The notes: generated from the letters alone by a model not told the origin. DNA of 64,000 nucleotides from Alicyclobacillaceae bacterium I2511 (GCA_003584005.1 QXHL01000011.1:1-64000), one strand, 5' to 3'; counted from the stretch's first letter, positions 18,784-28,003 are shown. A program made the numbers and translations.

Positions 18784-19227
18784 ATGGTATTGTCGGAACA
18801 ATTGTCTGCAGACATGAAACAGGCCATGAAAGACAAGGATAAAGTTCGCTTGTCGGTGATACGCATGGTGCGGTCTGCTATGAAATACCAAGAGATTGCC
18901 CTTGGCCATGGACTTTCCGATGCAGAGATTGTGACAGTCATTCAAAAGGAACTCAAACAACGTCGAGACTCCCTCCAGGCGTTCGAGAGTGCCTCCAGAG
19001 CAGACTTGGTGCCACAGGTTCAGGCAGAAATTGAGGTTTTAACCGGATACCTGCCTACACAGTTGACGGAAGAACAGTTGCGTCAACTTGCGGCACAGGT
19101 CATTCTTGAGGTTGGGGCTACCGGCAAATCGGAAATCGGAAAAGTTATGGTTGTGTTGATGCAAAGGGTGCGCGGACAAGTAGATGGGAAACTCGCACAG
19201 CTAGTCGTGCAGTCGCTGCTAAACTAG
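18784..19227 (+). CDS. yqeY: GatB/YqeY domain protein
   Basis: A 147-residue protein of the YqeY family, which resembles the tail domain of the GatB amidotransferase subunit and may bind tRNA. Seen are the MVLSEQLSADMKQAMKDKDKVRLSVIRM start, the RRDSLQAFESASRADL segment and GKSEIGKVMVVLMQRVRGQVDGK near the end. Its exact cellular job is not established. Cotranscription with rpsU is likely from the short gap, and a strong terminator follows. Confidence 0.93.
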   Translation: MVLSEQLSADMKQAMKDKDKVRLSVIRMVRSAMKYQEIALGHGLSDAEIVTVIQKELKQRRDSLQAFESASRADLVPQVQAEIEVLTGYLPTQLTEEQLRQLAAQVILEVGATGKSEIGKVMVVLMQRVRGQVDGKLAQLVVQSLLN

Positions 19228-19310
19228 CGTAGAACTCTACTAGCGTAAAAATCCTAACAGGTTATGCTGTGCATTTAGGAAATGCAGGCATGAAAACAGA
19301 ACTTTACGTA

Positions 19311-19338
19311 AACCCGCCGTTTTCTGGCGGGTTTTTTT
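19311..19338 (+). terminator. Rho-independent terminator after yqeY
   Basis: AACCCGCC (19311-19318), a 7-base loop, then GGCGGGTT (19326-19333) running into a T-tract ending at 19338. This ends the rpsU-yqeY transcript and separates it from the sporulation genes yqfC-yqfD. Confidence 0.92.
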
Positions 19339-19408
19339 ACGGATAAACGGGCCCAACGCGTGCGTTCCTAGAACGTTTTTTGTTCTGTGTAATTCTCTCA
19401 AGACGCGG

Positions 19409-19437
19409 TACTGTGAACGTTGCGTCGCACATAGACT
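19409..19437 (+). promoter_or_regulatory. Possible sigma-E promoter of yqfC
   Basis: CATAGACT (19430-19437) matches seven of eight positions of the sigma-E -10 (CATACAnT), and a weak -35-like TACTGTG lies 14 bases upstream. yqfCD is mother-cell expressed in B. subtilis, so this fits, but the -35 is poor. Confidence 0.3.
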
Positions 19438-19457
19438 GAAGCGGAGGGGGGACACGC

Positions 19458-19754
19458 ATGCGCCGTTGGAAGCGACGCCTGCAACAGGCCGCCACAGATT
19501 TGTTGTCACTGCCACGAGATACAATGATGTCAGGCGTATCACGACTGACGTGCGTAGATGGCGAACAGGTCATTGTAGAGAATATCACAGGGCTTTTGCA
19601 TGTGTCTGATTCTCGAGTGGAAGTGGGATTGCAGGACCGTCAATTGACCTTGTCCGGTCAAAACTTTGTTGTGACTTTGGTATCTGTCGGCGAGGTGCAT
19701 GTGCACGGAAATGTCCAACAGATTTTATATCAGACCAAGGGGGGGGTGTCATGA
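19458..19754 (+). CDS. yqfC: Sporulation protein YqfC
   Basis: A 98-residue YabP/YqfC family protein, mother-cell expressed during sporulation in Bacillus. It starts with a very basic stretch (MRRWKRRLQQAATDLLSLPRD). It then holds the family's beta-rich core, with the LTCVDGEQVIVENITGLLHV segment and LTLSGQNFVVT. GGAGGGGGG lies before the ATG. Its stop overlaps the yqfD start (ATGA), as expected for a coupled pair. Confidence 0.9.
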   Translation: MRRWKRRLQQAATDLLSLPRDTMMSGVSRLTCVDGEQVIVENITGLLHVSDSRVEVGLQDRQLTLSGQNFVVTLVSVGEVHVHGNVQQILYQTKGGVS

Positions 19755-20965
19755 GGCCACCCCATTGGGCTATTCGCTGGGTGGGTTCGTTGCGCATGGA
19801 CTGGCACCGGGGAGACATAGAGGGTGTCTTACAGGACTGCTACAGACATGGAATTTCATTGTACCGTCTACAGGTGCGGGGCAGCCACTGTCAGGTTGAA
19901 ACCCTGTTGACTGATTTCCCTAAAGTGTACTCACTGTGCCGTGTTCACGGCGTGAAAATTCACTTTATTGAGAAATATGGGTTTCCCTTTTGGCTGCGTT
20001 GGCTGCGTAAACGTCCCTCATTTTTATTGGGATTTGGGATGTTTGCCCTGTTATTACTGGTCTTGCAATCAATGATTTGGCAGGTGTCCGTTTCGGGAGT
20101 ACAAAATGAGGACCTCAAACTGGCCATTGTCCAAGCCGCCCAAGAGACGGGATTGTATCCGGGTGCACCGCGGAGTCGGTTTGCTAATGTGGATTGGCTG
20201 CAAACTGCTTTGCTGAAGAAAATGCCCCGCTTGTTGTGGGTGGGGATTACAGTGGATGGAAGCACGGCTAACGTGGAGGCAATTGAAAAAATTCCTCCTT
20301 CTCTATCTGTTCAAACCACTCCCCGAGATATTGTGGCAGCGAAGCCGGCCGTTGTGGCAAAGGTTTTTGCAATTCGAGGCACGGCCAAGGTGTTTCCAGG
20401 GCAAATAGTTCATCCAGGGCAGGTGTTAATTTCAGGGGCCTTAGCAAATGGGGATCAGCAAGTGCCTGCCACAGGCAAAGTCCTTGCGGAAGTGTGGTAT
20501 ACCTCGCGTGTTGAGGTTCCATTACATGTGCCACTCACTGGTTTGACGGGTCAGTCTGTTGTACGGGACTATCTGAAAGTGGGGAATTGGAGGGTGCGAT
20601 TATGGGGGTTTGCACAACCCAGATACGCGGGAGAATTGACTCGGGAACAACAAAGTTCCTGGCAGATTGGGCACTGGCAACTTCCATTGCAGTGGGAACA
20701 AGTTCGAGTGTATGAGGTGCAATCGAGTACTTTTGCACGTTCTGAACAAATTGCCCGGGTGATGGCTTTGCAACTGGTCACGCAGGACGTGTTGAGTCAA
20801 CCAGGGGGAGAAAAAGAAATTTTAGGACAAAGTGTTTTGCAGCCTACCATAGCACATGGTAAGCTGTATGTGACCGTGCTAACAAGAACCGAAGAAAACA
20901 TTGGTGCATATGCTCCAATACACCTGCCCCAAGGTAAAAACTCGGATAACGGGCCGGGGGCATAA
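19751..20965 (+). CDS. yqfD: Sporulation protein YqfD
   Basis: YqfD is a membrane protein needed for late sporulation in Bacillus. The 404-residue product has an N-terminal cytoplasmic domain, a single strong membrane segment (about residues 95-115, SFLLGFGMFALLLLVLQSMI), and a long extracytoplasmic C-terminal part with SVSGVQNEDL. It starts inside yqfC. Its last bases lie upstream of the probable phoH start, so a yqfC-yqfD-phoH transcript is likely. Confidence 0.9.
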   Translation: MRPPHWAIRWVGSLRMDWHRGDIEGVLQDCYRHGISLYRLQVRGSHCQVETLLTDFPKVYSLCRVHGVKIHFIEKYGFPFWLRWLRKRPSFLLGFGMFALLLLVLQSMIWQVSVSGVQNEDLKLAIVQAAQETGLYPGAPRSRFANVDWLQTALLKKMPRLLWVGITVDGSTANVEAIEKIPPSLSVQTTPRDIVAAKPAVVAKVFAIRGTAKVFPGQIVHPGQVLISGALANGDQQVPATGKVLAEVWYTSRVEVPLHVPLTGLTGQSVVRDYLKVGNWRVRLWGFAQPRYAGELTREQQSSWQIGHWQLPLQWEQVRVYEVQSSTFARSEQIARVMALQLVTQDVLSQPGGEKEILGQSVLQPTIAHGKLYVTVLTRTEENIGAYAPIHLPQGKNSDNGPGA

Positions 20966-21005
20966 AAACACAGGACTCGTGTCAGATGAAGGAGTGGATT
21001 GCCTT

Positions 21006-21977
21006 TTGGAGCAAGAGTTGGCGGTTCGCAAATGGACGTTCGCGACCAATGAGGAAGCGGTGTCTGTTTTAGGACCGAACGACATTTTTCTGCAATTATT
21101 GGATCACAGTTTTGCTGCAAAGGTGACAACGCGCGGCACGGAAGTTTCTTTCACTGGAACAGCAGCAGAAGTTGAGGAGATGTACGCCATTTTACGGGCC
21201 ACGACGCAGCTGGTCCAATATGGCGTACATTTGTCTGAAGTAGATTATCGTCAGGTCATCGATATGGGCAAGAGGGGAACGATTGCTGAATTGGTTTCCT
21301 TATATACGGAAGAAGTAGGCACCACATACAAAGGGAAGATGATTCGGGTAAAAACCCTTGGCCAACGCACGTATGTGGAGGCCATACGCGTAAAAGATAT
21401 CGTGTTTGGCATCGGACCTGCCGGTACGGGTAAGACCTATTTAGCGGTGGTCATGGCTGTTATGGCCCTGAAACAAGGGCAGGCCAAGCGAATTGTGCTT
21501 ACCCGGCCAGCGGTGGAAGCGGGAGAGAGTTTAGGGTTTTTACCGGGAGATTTACAGGAAAAAGTGGACCCGTACTTGCGGCCCTTATATGATGCTTTGT
21601 ATGACGTGTATGGCATGGAACAGGTTGTCAGAGGGCTGGAGCGGGGGATTATTGAAATTGCGCCGTTGGCCTATATGCGTGGCAGAACACTGGAAGATGC
21701 TTTTGTCATTTTAGATGAGGCGCAAAACACTACAGTAGAGCAGATGAAAATGTTCTTGACCCGGTTAGGATTTGGGTCGAAAATGGTCATCACCGGGGAT
21801 GTTACACAGGTGGACTTACCTAAAGGACGACTTTCCGGATTGATACATGCAACTCGTGTCTTGGCAGATGTGCCGGACATTGCCTTCCACTTTTTTACGG
21901 GGCAAGATGTGGTTCGACACCACTTGGTACAGGCTATTATTGAAGCCTATGAACGGGTATCTGAGGAAAGTGTCTGA
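21006..21977 (+). CDS. phoH: PhoH family P-loop ATPase
   Basis: PhoH-like proteins (YqfG/PhoL) are ATPases linked to RNA metabolism and ribosome maturation, often next to ybeY. Walker A is GPAGTGKTYLA (about residue 137) and Walker B is FVILDEAQN. The RPAVEAGESLGFLPGDLQEK segment is characteristic. The frame is open to 20901, inside yqfD. TTG 21006 (AAGGAG 11 bases upstream) gives 323 residues and a start that lines up with known PhoH N-termini. GTG 20979 is the alternative. Confidence 0.92.
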   Translation: MEQELAVRKWTFATNEEAVSVLGPNDIFLQLLDHSFAAKVTTRGTEVSFTGTAAEVEEMYAILRATTQLVQYGVHLSEVDYRQVIDMGKRGTIAELVSLYTEEVGTTYKGKMIRVKTLGQRTYVEAIRVKDIVFGIGPAGTGKTYLAVVMAVMALKQGQAKRIVLTRPAVEAGESLGFLPGDLQEKVDPYLRPLYDALYDVYGMEQVVRGLERGIIEIAPLAYMRGRTLEDAFVILDEAQNTTVEQMKMFLTRLGFGSKMVITGDVTQVDLPKGRLSGLIHATRVLADVPDIAFHFFTGQDVVRHHLVQAIIEAYERVSEESV

Positions 21978-22009
21978 TCAATCAAAGGCCGTGAGGGGAA
22001 AACACAGTC

Positions 22010-24121
22010 ATGTGGGCTAAATGGGGCAGGGCCATCCGGCAATGGTTTGACGATCCGCGGTTTCGGGATAGCCGTCGGGTTCGTCAAGGGCTGTATCTAG
22101 GACTGGCTGCCGGGGTTTACCTGATTTTACTGGGCAGCGTTTTGCCTCCCCACTACGGATTTAAGGTTGGGCAGACTAGCTCAGTGACCATTCGGGCATC
22201 TGTTACCGCAGTGGATACACAAAAAACCCAAGCCAGTCGTCAGGCTGCCATGGATAAAGTACCCAAACAGTACGTGGAGTCACCAGATGTTGAAAAACAA
22301 GCTTTGGCTCAAGTGAATCGGCTGTTTACGACGGCTACCCAAGTGGTGTCCGACGGTGCTTTGTCCGCTGCGGATGGAATGAGTCTGTTGCAGTCGGCTG
22401 CACCTAAAAAAGTGTCTTCGTCTACTTTGCAGGCGTTGCTGAGTTTGCCAGTACAACAGATTAGTACATTGCAAAGCGTTTCAGAACGAATTGTACAGGA
22501 TTTGCTTGCTGTACCCTTTTATCAGGATTCCACCAATCAAACCGTTCTATTGGTGGACCGAGAGATGCTCAATTTTAACCTCAACCACGTCTCCCGATTG
22601 ATTGTTCAGGATGTTTGTGTGAATGTTCTGAAACCAAACATGATATATAAGCAGCAGGCAACACAAGCTGCACAGTTGGCTGCTGCGCGAGATGTGCCGG
22701 AAAGTTACATTCATCAGGGCGATGTCATTGTTTCCAAAAATGGGATTGTAACACCCAGTGTGATTAGTGAATTGAAGGACGTAGGATTGTATGGAAATCA
22801 AACACATCTGGGAATGATGCTGGGCTTTGCTTTGGTAATTGTAATTGGTACCGCATTACTGGCAGGCTATATTGAAAATCGCTCACCGCGGCGTCGAATT
22901 GATAACTTGATGCTGCTGGTTTTTTCCTTGATTCTCGTTTTGATTACGTTTTTTATTGCCATTACCAAGGGCATTATTGTTTCTGGCGGACCGTCATCCC
23001 TGTCCTACCTCGTTCCTATTGCCATGGGCGCCATGTTGATGACTGCGGTGACGGACAGTTCACTGGCTGCGGCAGGGGCAATTTTTATGAGTCTCATGTA
23101 TGGGGCTGCTTTAGGATTCGATTTCTGGATGATTTTTATGGGACTTGTGAGTTCGTTAGTAGGCGCCTACAGTGTTTCCAAAGTGACTCACCGAGCAACT
23201 TTCATGCGGGCCGGTTTTCTGGTGTCCCTAAGCAACATGACCATTGTTGTGGCCATGCACCTGTTACAGGCAGATGCAAGGGTTGGATATGAGTGGATTT
23301 TTCACTTGGGATTAGGGGTGCTTAACGGGGTCATCAGTGCCATACTAGCAATGGGGATATTACCGTTTTTTGAAAATGCATTCGGGCTTTTAACAGCCAT
23401 TCGCCTACTGGAGTTGTCCAATCCTAATAACCCATTGTTGAAAAAACTGTTGATGCAGGCCCCAGGTACCTACCACCATAGTTTGATTGTGGGCAATTTG
23501 GCGGAGGCAGCAGCAGAACTGGTGGGAGCAGACCCGTTGATTTGTCGAGTAGGAGCTTACTACCATGATGTTGGGAAGATGCGCCGACCCGCATTTTTTG
23601 TGGAGAATCAAATGACTAAAGAAAATCCCCACGATAAAATTGCACCAAGCTTGAGTCATCTGATTATTACTTCCCACGTCAGTGACGGGTTGGTGATGTT
23701 GGGGGAAGCGGGGTTGCCCAAACCCATCCGGGACATTTGTGGGACACACCACGGAACGACAATTCTTTGGTATTTTTACAACAAGGCAAAAGAAATGGAC
23801 AAAACGGGATCTGTTCGGGTTGATGACTACCGTTATCCAGGACCACGCCCAAAAAGCCGTGAACAAGCCATTGTCATGATTTGTGATGCCGTGGAAGCAG
23901 CGGTTCGCAGCATGTCTCGTCCAAGTTCGGGACGAATTGAGGGGATTATTCGTAAAATTATTCGGGACAGACTGCAAGACGGACAATTGGATCAGTGTGA
24001 TTTAACCCTGCAGGACCTAGATGTCATGGTGGGTGCGTTTATGAAAACTCTGCAGGGTATCTATCATACCCGCATTGAGTATCCAGACCCGGACAAAATT
24101 CGGAAAGAAGGGGCAAAATAA
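22010..24121 (+). CDS. pgpH: PgpH/YqfF family 7TM-HD phosphodiesterase (c-di-AMP hydrolase type)
   Basis: PgpH of Listeria degrades c-di-AMP. The 703-residue product has an N-terminal membrane anchor (about 25-45), an extracellular 7TMR-HDED sensor domain and a bundle of seven membrane helices (about 265-475). A cytoplasmic HD domain follows, with GTYHHSLIVGNLAEAA (about 485), AYYHDVGKMRRP (about 517) and the DAVEAAVRS segment. The family link to c-di-AMP is notable given the c-di-AMP riboswitch before kdp in this window. It stands between phoH and ybeY, as in Bacillus. Confidence 0.92.
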   Translation: MWAKWGRAIRQWFDDPRFRDSRRVRQGLYLGLAAGVYLILLGSVLPPHYGFKVGQTSSVTIRASVTAVDTQKTQASRQAAMDKVPKQYVESPDVEKQALAQVNRLFTTATQVVSDGALSAADGMSLLQSAAPKKVSSSTLQALLSLPVQQISTLQSVSERIVQDLLAVPFYQDSTNQTVLLVDREMLNFNLNHVSRLIVQDVCVNVLKPNMIYKQQATQAAQLAAARDVPESYIHQGDVIVSKNGIVTPSVISELKDVGLYGNQTHLGMMLGFALVIVIGTALLAGYIENRSPRRRIDNLMLLVFSLILVLITFFIAITKGIIVSGGPSSLSYLVPIAMGAMLMTAVTDSSLAAAGAIFMSLMYGAALGFDFWMIFMGLVSSLVGAYSVSKVTHRATFMRAGFLVSLSNMTIVVAMHLLQADARVGYEWIFHLGLGVLNGVISAILAMGILPFFENAFGLLTAIRLLELSNPNNPLLKKLLMQAPGTYHHSLIVGNLAEAAAELVGADPLICRVGAYYHDVGKMRRPAFFVENQMTKENPHDKIAPSLSHLIITSHVSDGLVMLGEAGLPKPIRDICGTHHGTTILWYFYNKAKEMDKTGSVRVDDYRYPGPRPKSREQAIVMICDAVEAAVRSMSRPSSGRIEGIIRKIIRDRLQDGQLDQCDLTLQDLDVMVGAFMKTLQGIYHTRIEYPDPDKIRKEGAK

Positions 24122-24122
24122 C

Positions 24123-24605
24123 ATGAGCCTCTCAGTAGAAGTGGATATTCGCGCTGAAATTCCTGAGGAGCTTTTCCAAGTGGAACAACTCACAGAGCGG
24201 GTGTTGGTTGCCGCTGCAGGCCATCTGCATGTTAGTGGGGAGGTGTCCATTTCTTTTGTTTCCGATGCAGAAATTCAGGAGCTTAATCGGTCTTACCGCC
24301 ATGTGGATTGGCCGACGGATGTGCTGTCCTTCGCTTTGAGAGAGGGAGAAGAAGATTTTGTTTTGCCAGAGGGGGCAACAGAACCGCTGGGGGACATTAT
24401 CGTAAGCATTCCTGCCGCTGTTCGCCAGTCTATAGAATATGGGCACAGCTTGCGGAGAGAAGTCGGGTTTTTACTGGTACACGGTTTTTTGCATTTATTG
24501 GGCTATGACCATCAGGATACAGAGGCTGAGCAAGAAATGACAGGGATTCAAGAGGCGGTCTTGTCTAATTTAGGGCTTACGCGGGAACTGGAAGAACGCC
24601 CATAA
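24123..24605 (+). CDS. ybeY: Endoribonuclease / rRNA maturation factor YbeY
   Basis: YbeY is a zinc-dependent endoribonuclease needed for 16S rRNA 3'-end maturation and ribosome quality control. The 160-residue product has the metal motif HGFLHLLGYDHQ (HxxxHxxxxxH) near the C-terminus. It also has the LNRSYRHVDWPTDVLSF segment and LGDIIVS. ATG 24123 begins one base after the pgpH stop; the upstream GAAGGGG serves as ribosome binding site. The stop overlaps the dgkA start (TAATG). Confidence 0.95.
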   Translation: MSLSVEVDIRAEIPEELFQVEQLTERVLVAAAGHLHVSGEVSISFVSDAEIQELNRSYRHVDWPTDVLSFALREGEEDFVLPEGATEPLGDIIVSIPAAVRQSIEYGHSLRREVGFLLVHGFLHLLGYDHQDTEAEQEMTGIQEAVLSNLGLTRELEERP

Positions 24606-25129
24606 TGGAGAGAGACATTATTTTTGTTCCACCAGAATTGCAAAGGAAACCGCGTCAATCTCTGTTCCAGTCTTTTGCTCGCGCCTTCATCGGACTTGGA
24701 TACATGGTAGCAACGGAGCGAAATGCGCGGATTCACTGCCTTGTAGCGATGGTATGGTTCTTAGTGAACATGGTTGTGCGCCCGGCAACGTATCTTGTGT
24801 TAGAAGGCGTGTTGGCAGTTTTTTTAGTCATGGGCTTTGAGGCTGTCAACACATCTGTGGAACGAGTGGTGGACGTGGCCGCTTGTGGCGAGTGGAGAAC
24901 CTGGGCAGAACATGCAAAAGATACGGCCGCTGGCAGCGTGTTGTTGGCGACGATGGCGGCTGTCTTAACCGGAATTCACGTCCTTGCAGCCACTTGGCCG
25001 TGGCACTGGTGGTTGTTTACTGGGAAGCACTGGTTAGGATCTGCGGTTGCCTGTGCCGGTCTACTTTTTATTCTGGCAATGTGCTTTTCCGCTTGGCGTC
25101 AGCGTGAGGTTTACTGGATACGGTCTTAA
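24605..25129 (+). CDS. dgkA: Diacylglycerol/undecaprenol kinase DgkA
   Basis: Bacillus DgkA phosphorylates undecaprenol, feeding the lipid carrier pool of cell-wall synthesis. Conserved features are ATERNARIHCL, the catalytic GFEAVNTSVERVVDV and HAKDTAAGSVLLA, with membrane segments before and after. At 174 residues it is longer than typical (about 125). The N-terminal 20 residues and an extra C-terminal membrane helix (about 140-165) explain this. The usual cdd gene between dgkA and era is missing here. Confidence 0.9.
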   Translation: MERDIIFVPPELQRKPRQSLFQSFARAFIGLGYMVATERNARIHCLVAMVWFLVNMVVRPATYLVLEGVLAVFLVMGFEAVNTSVERVVDVAACGEWRTWAEHAKDTAAGSVLLATMAAVLTGIHVLAATWPWHWWLFTGKHWLGSAVACAGLLFILAMCFSAWRQREVYWIRS

Positions 25130-25157
25130 CCATAAAAATTTTAGGAGGGATGCGGAT

Positions 25158-26066
25158 TTGTCCTCAGTAAAAATTTATCAATCCGGCTTCGTGGCTTTGG
25201 TAGGGCGCCCAAACGTGGGTAAATCTACACTTCTCAATGCCATGGTAGGTAAGAAACTGGCCATTGTTTCCCCACGTCCTCAAACAACCAGGCAGAAAAT
25301 TCGTGGTATTTGGACGACAGAACGTGGGCAAGTCATATTTATCGATACACCTGGGATTCATAAACCGAAGCATCGTTTGGGTCAGTACATGGTGGGATTA
25401 GCAAATTCCACTTTGCAGGAAGTAGATGTGGTGTTATTTGTGATTGATGGGTCAGACCCTTTTCGCCCCGGCGACGCAATGGTATCGGAACGTTTACAAC
25501 ACGTGACGACCCCAGTTTTCTTAGTGGTTAATAAAGTGGATGCCATCCCAAAGCAAAATGTTCTGCGGGTGATAGATCACTATCGCCAGCAACGGTCCTT
25601 TACTGAGGTTGTGCCTGTTTCGGCTCGTACCGGAGACCAGGTTGAGAGCTTAAAAGAGTTGCTGCTGGACTGTATGCCAGAAGGACCCCAGTATTATCCG
25701 GAAGATGAGTTGACAGATCAACCGGAGAAATTCATTATTGAGGAAATCATCAGGGAAAAGGTTTTGCAATTGACTCGAGATGAAATTCCACATTCTGTAA
25801 TGGTGGAAGTGGAAAATATGGATTTGCGCCAAGATAATCATGTGCTGTACTTGCGTGCCATCATTTACGCGGAGCGGGAGTCGCAAAAGGGGATTATCAT
25901 AGGCAAATCGGGGGCCATGCTGAAGCAAGTGGGACAACTGGCTCGCCGGGAATTGGAAGGGTTGCTGGGTAGCAAGGTCTTTCTGGAATTATGGGTAAAA
26001 GTTAAAAATGATTGGCGCAATGAATCGGTATGGTTGAAACGGTTTGGTTTTGATGAGGAGTTGTAA
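25158..26066 (+). CDS. era: GTPase Era
   Basis: Era binds the 3' end of 16S rRNA and checks small-subunit assembly. The G1 motif is GRPNVGKSTL (about 16-25), G3 is DTPGIHKPKH and G4 is NKVDA. A C-terminal KH domain contains GIIIGKSGAMLKQVG. TTG 25158 with AGGAGGG eight bases before it is chosen over longer open starts inside dgkA, giving 302 residues, the usual length. Confidence 0.97.
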   Translation: MSSVKIYQSGFVALVGRPNVGKSTLLNAMVGKKLAIVSPRPQTTRQKIRGIWTTERGQVIFIDTPGIHKPKHRLGQYMVGLANSTLQEVDVVLFVIDGSDPFRPGDAMVSERLQHVTTPVFLVVNKVDAIPKQNVLRVIDHYRQQRSFTEVVPVSARTGDQVESLKELLLDCMPEGPQYYPEDELTDQPEKFIIEEIIREKVLQLTRDEIPHSVMVEVENMDLRQDNHVLYLRAIIYAERESQKGIIIGKSGAMLKQVGQLARRELEGLLGSKVFLELWVKVKNDWRNESVWLKRFGFDEEL

Positions 26067-26183
26067 TCGGCCCCATCTGGCAATGTCTTCATAGCATAAC
26101 CCACAGCGGCAGCGGCACCCTACTTGTGAGGCATCCTGGAATACTACGCAGCGTTAACTAACTCGAATAAGGGGATGACCAAG

Positions 26184-26345
26184 TTGCGCGAGTTTTCTTG
26201 GCGATACTTCACGCTGACAGGTGACATTGACGCTTATTTGTTGTATAAAACACATGTGCAGTTAGTACAAGACAAAAATGCGTTTGAACAGGACACAACA
26301 ACAGGGGTACCACACCCTTCTGCTGTTATTTTGGATTTAGTGTGA
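26184..26345 (+). CDS. yqzL: YqzL-like small protein
   Basis: A 53-codon frame begins with TTG 26184, nine bases after AAGGGG. The N-terminal part (FSWRYFTLTGDIDAYLLYK) closely resembles YqzL, the tiny protein encoded between era and recO in B. subtilis. The C-terminal half is polar and not recognised. Position, size and the SW-FT-TG-ID-YLL pattern support the call; function is unknown. ATG 26175 in the same frame lacks space for a ribosome binding site. Confidence 0.8.
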   Translation: MREFSWRYFTLTGDIDAYLLYKTHVQLVQDKNAFEQDTTTGVPHPSAVILDLV

Positions 26346-26367
26346 TGCAAAGAAAGTGGGAAATCAC

Positions 26368-27204
26368 TTGTTTTATAATACAGAGGGGATTGTGTTGCGG
26401 GCGATAGCCTATGGGGAAAGCCATCTGATTGTAACGTTATTGACCCCTGCGGGACGGGTGGTGGCCCTGGCCCGCGGGGCCAAAAAACCACAAAGCCGTC
26501 TGCGAGCGAGTACGCAGTTGCTGACCCGCGGTCTGTATTCCATCACACAGCATTCGGGAATGGGTACGCTGGGTCAGGCAGAGGTTTTGGAGACTTATCG
26601 AAGTTTACGGGAAAGTTTGGAATTGGCGGCATATGCCGCCTATTTTTGTGAGTTGGCAGCAGCAGCCGCTGAGGACCGCCCACACGGCAGCGTCGCATTA
26701 TATCAACAGTTTTCTGGGACCCTTCATCGTTTACGAGCTGGCCAGGATATACCTCAAATTGTGGCGCGTGTTTGGGAAACGAAGGTGTTGCGTATGGTGG
26801 GGGCAAGCCCTAATTGGCAACTGTGCGTGCGGTGTGGGGAGCCTTTGTCAGAGGTAGCCGATTATCGAAGCAAGGCAGGTGGATTTCTTTGCGCACAGTG
26901 TGTGGTACAGGCAGACTCTAATGGACGGACACCGGACTTCTCTTTACTGGTACCTACAGCGTTGGCACAGGTGTTGACCCGATTCGCGGAAACGCCGTGG
27001 GAGCGCTTAGGGGAAATTCGTCTTAAGTCTGAGAACTTAAATCGTTTGGACCAAATTCTACGCATTCAACTCACGGATTATGCGGGGATTGTCTTACGCA
27101 GTCGCCGTTTTCTGGATCAGCTTGATGAGCTTTCAAAGGGTGTGAACACCTCTGCTGGTGAAATAGACCAACGGCATGACGAGGCAGGGAGCCATCAGGT
27201 ATAA
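26368..27204 (+). CDS. recO: DNA repair protein RecO
   Basis: RecO loads RecA on SSB-covered DNA and anneals strands in the RecFOR pathway. The product, about 278 residues, has an N-terminal OB-fold (YNTEGIVLRAIAYGESHLIVTLLT, split here from GRVVALARGAKKP). A helical C-terminal domain includes the cysteine pairs CVRCGE and CAQC of the zinc-binding subgroup. TTG 26368 gives the usual RecO N-terminus and follows GTGGGA; GTG 26356 is the longer option. Confidence 0.93.
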   Translation: MFYNTEGIVLRAIAYGESHLIVTLLTPAGRVVALARGAKKPQSRLRASTQLLTRGLYSITQHSGMGTLGQAEVLETYRSLRESLELAAYAAYFCELAAAAAEDRPHGSVALYQQFSGTLHRLRAGQDIPQIVARVWETKVLRMVGASPNWQLCVRCGEPLSEVADYRSKAGGFLCAQCVVQADSNGRTPDFSLLVPTALAQVLTRFAETPWERLGEIRLKSENLNRLDQILRIQLTDYAGIVLRSRRFLDQLDELSKGVNTSAGEIDQRHDEAGSHQV

Positions 27205-27306
27205 TGAGCCTGTCCTAAACGGTGTCTTTCGGACACGGCTTTAGACACGCCTTTTATATAAACTTTGTGTAGTTTTTTTATGCAAACGGTGCTCTCAGTA
27301 TTGGGG

Positions 27307-27945
27307 GTGAAAGCTATCGAACTGAGTAATCGACAACAAACTATCGTTGAAATTGTGAAGCGTCATGGCCCCATCACCGGAGAAAAAATTGCAGAATTGG
27401 TATCTTTAACTCGAGCTACTTTACGTCCAGACTTGTCCCTGTTGACGATGGCAGGGTTTCTTGAAGCTCGCCCGAGAGTAGGTTATTTTTATTCAGGCAA
27501 ACAAAATACGGACTTGTTGGGGGAGGCAGTTCGTCACTTACCTTTACGGGATTATAAGTCCGTTCCGGTGGTGGTGAGCGATACGGTCTCCGTATATGAT
27601 GCTATCGTCACTATGTTTATGGAGGATGTCGGAACTTTGGCGGTGGTACGGGAATCCCTGTTGCAAGGAATTGTATCCCGCAAAGATCTGTTGAAAGTGG
27701 CCATTGGGGGCGGAGAAACACGCCAGATTCCGGTAAATGTGGCGATGACACGGATGCCGCACGTCATCACGGTGGCGCAGGATGCCACACTATATGAAGC
27801 AGCATTGTTACTGGTTCGCCATCAAGTGGATTCCCTACCTGTGGTCATACAGCAGTCGGAGGGTGGCTTGGAGGTTGTCGGCCGAGTGTCAAAAACTACG
27901 ATTGTGCGGGCGTTTGTGGAGTTGGGTTCCCACCACGATGTCTGA
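27307..27945 (+). CDS. ccpN: CcpN/YqzB-type transcriptional regulator, HTH plus two CBS domains
   Basis: CcpN represses gluconeogenic genes (gapB, pckA) in the presence of glucose in B. subtilis. The N-terminal winged helix (NRQQTIVEIVKRHGPITGEK, then LTRATLRPDLSLLTM and FLEARPRVGYFYSGK) matches it strongly. Two CBS domains follow; these bind ATP/ADP in CcpN. The start is unresolved: the frame is open from 27265 and no candidate has a good ribosome binding site. GTG 27307 fits the homologous N-terminus. It lies upstream of ppsR, as yqzB-yqfL in Bacillus. Confidence 0.9.
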   Translation: MKAIELSNRQQTIVEIVKRHGPITGEKIAELVSLTRATLRPDLSLLTMAGFLEARPRVGYFYSGKQNTDLLGEAVRHLPLRDYKSVPVVVSDTVSVYDAIVTMFMEDVGTLAVVRESLLQGIVSRKDLLKVAIGGGETRQIPVNVAMTRMPHVITVAQDATLYEAALLLVRHQVDSLPVVIQQSEGGLEVVGRVSKTTIVRAFVELGSHHDV

Positions 27946-28003
27946 ACCAGGCACAGTGTTCCAAAGGGGATGCGCTGTGCACCGAAAACAAGGAGGGGTT
28001 AGG

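Noticed and set aside
27782-28003. Long N-terminal extension of the ppsR frame, overlapping ccpN
   Set aside because: GTG 28004 has a strong AAGGAGGGG and the protein then starts exactly where the family does.
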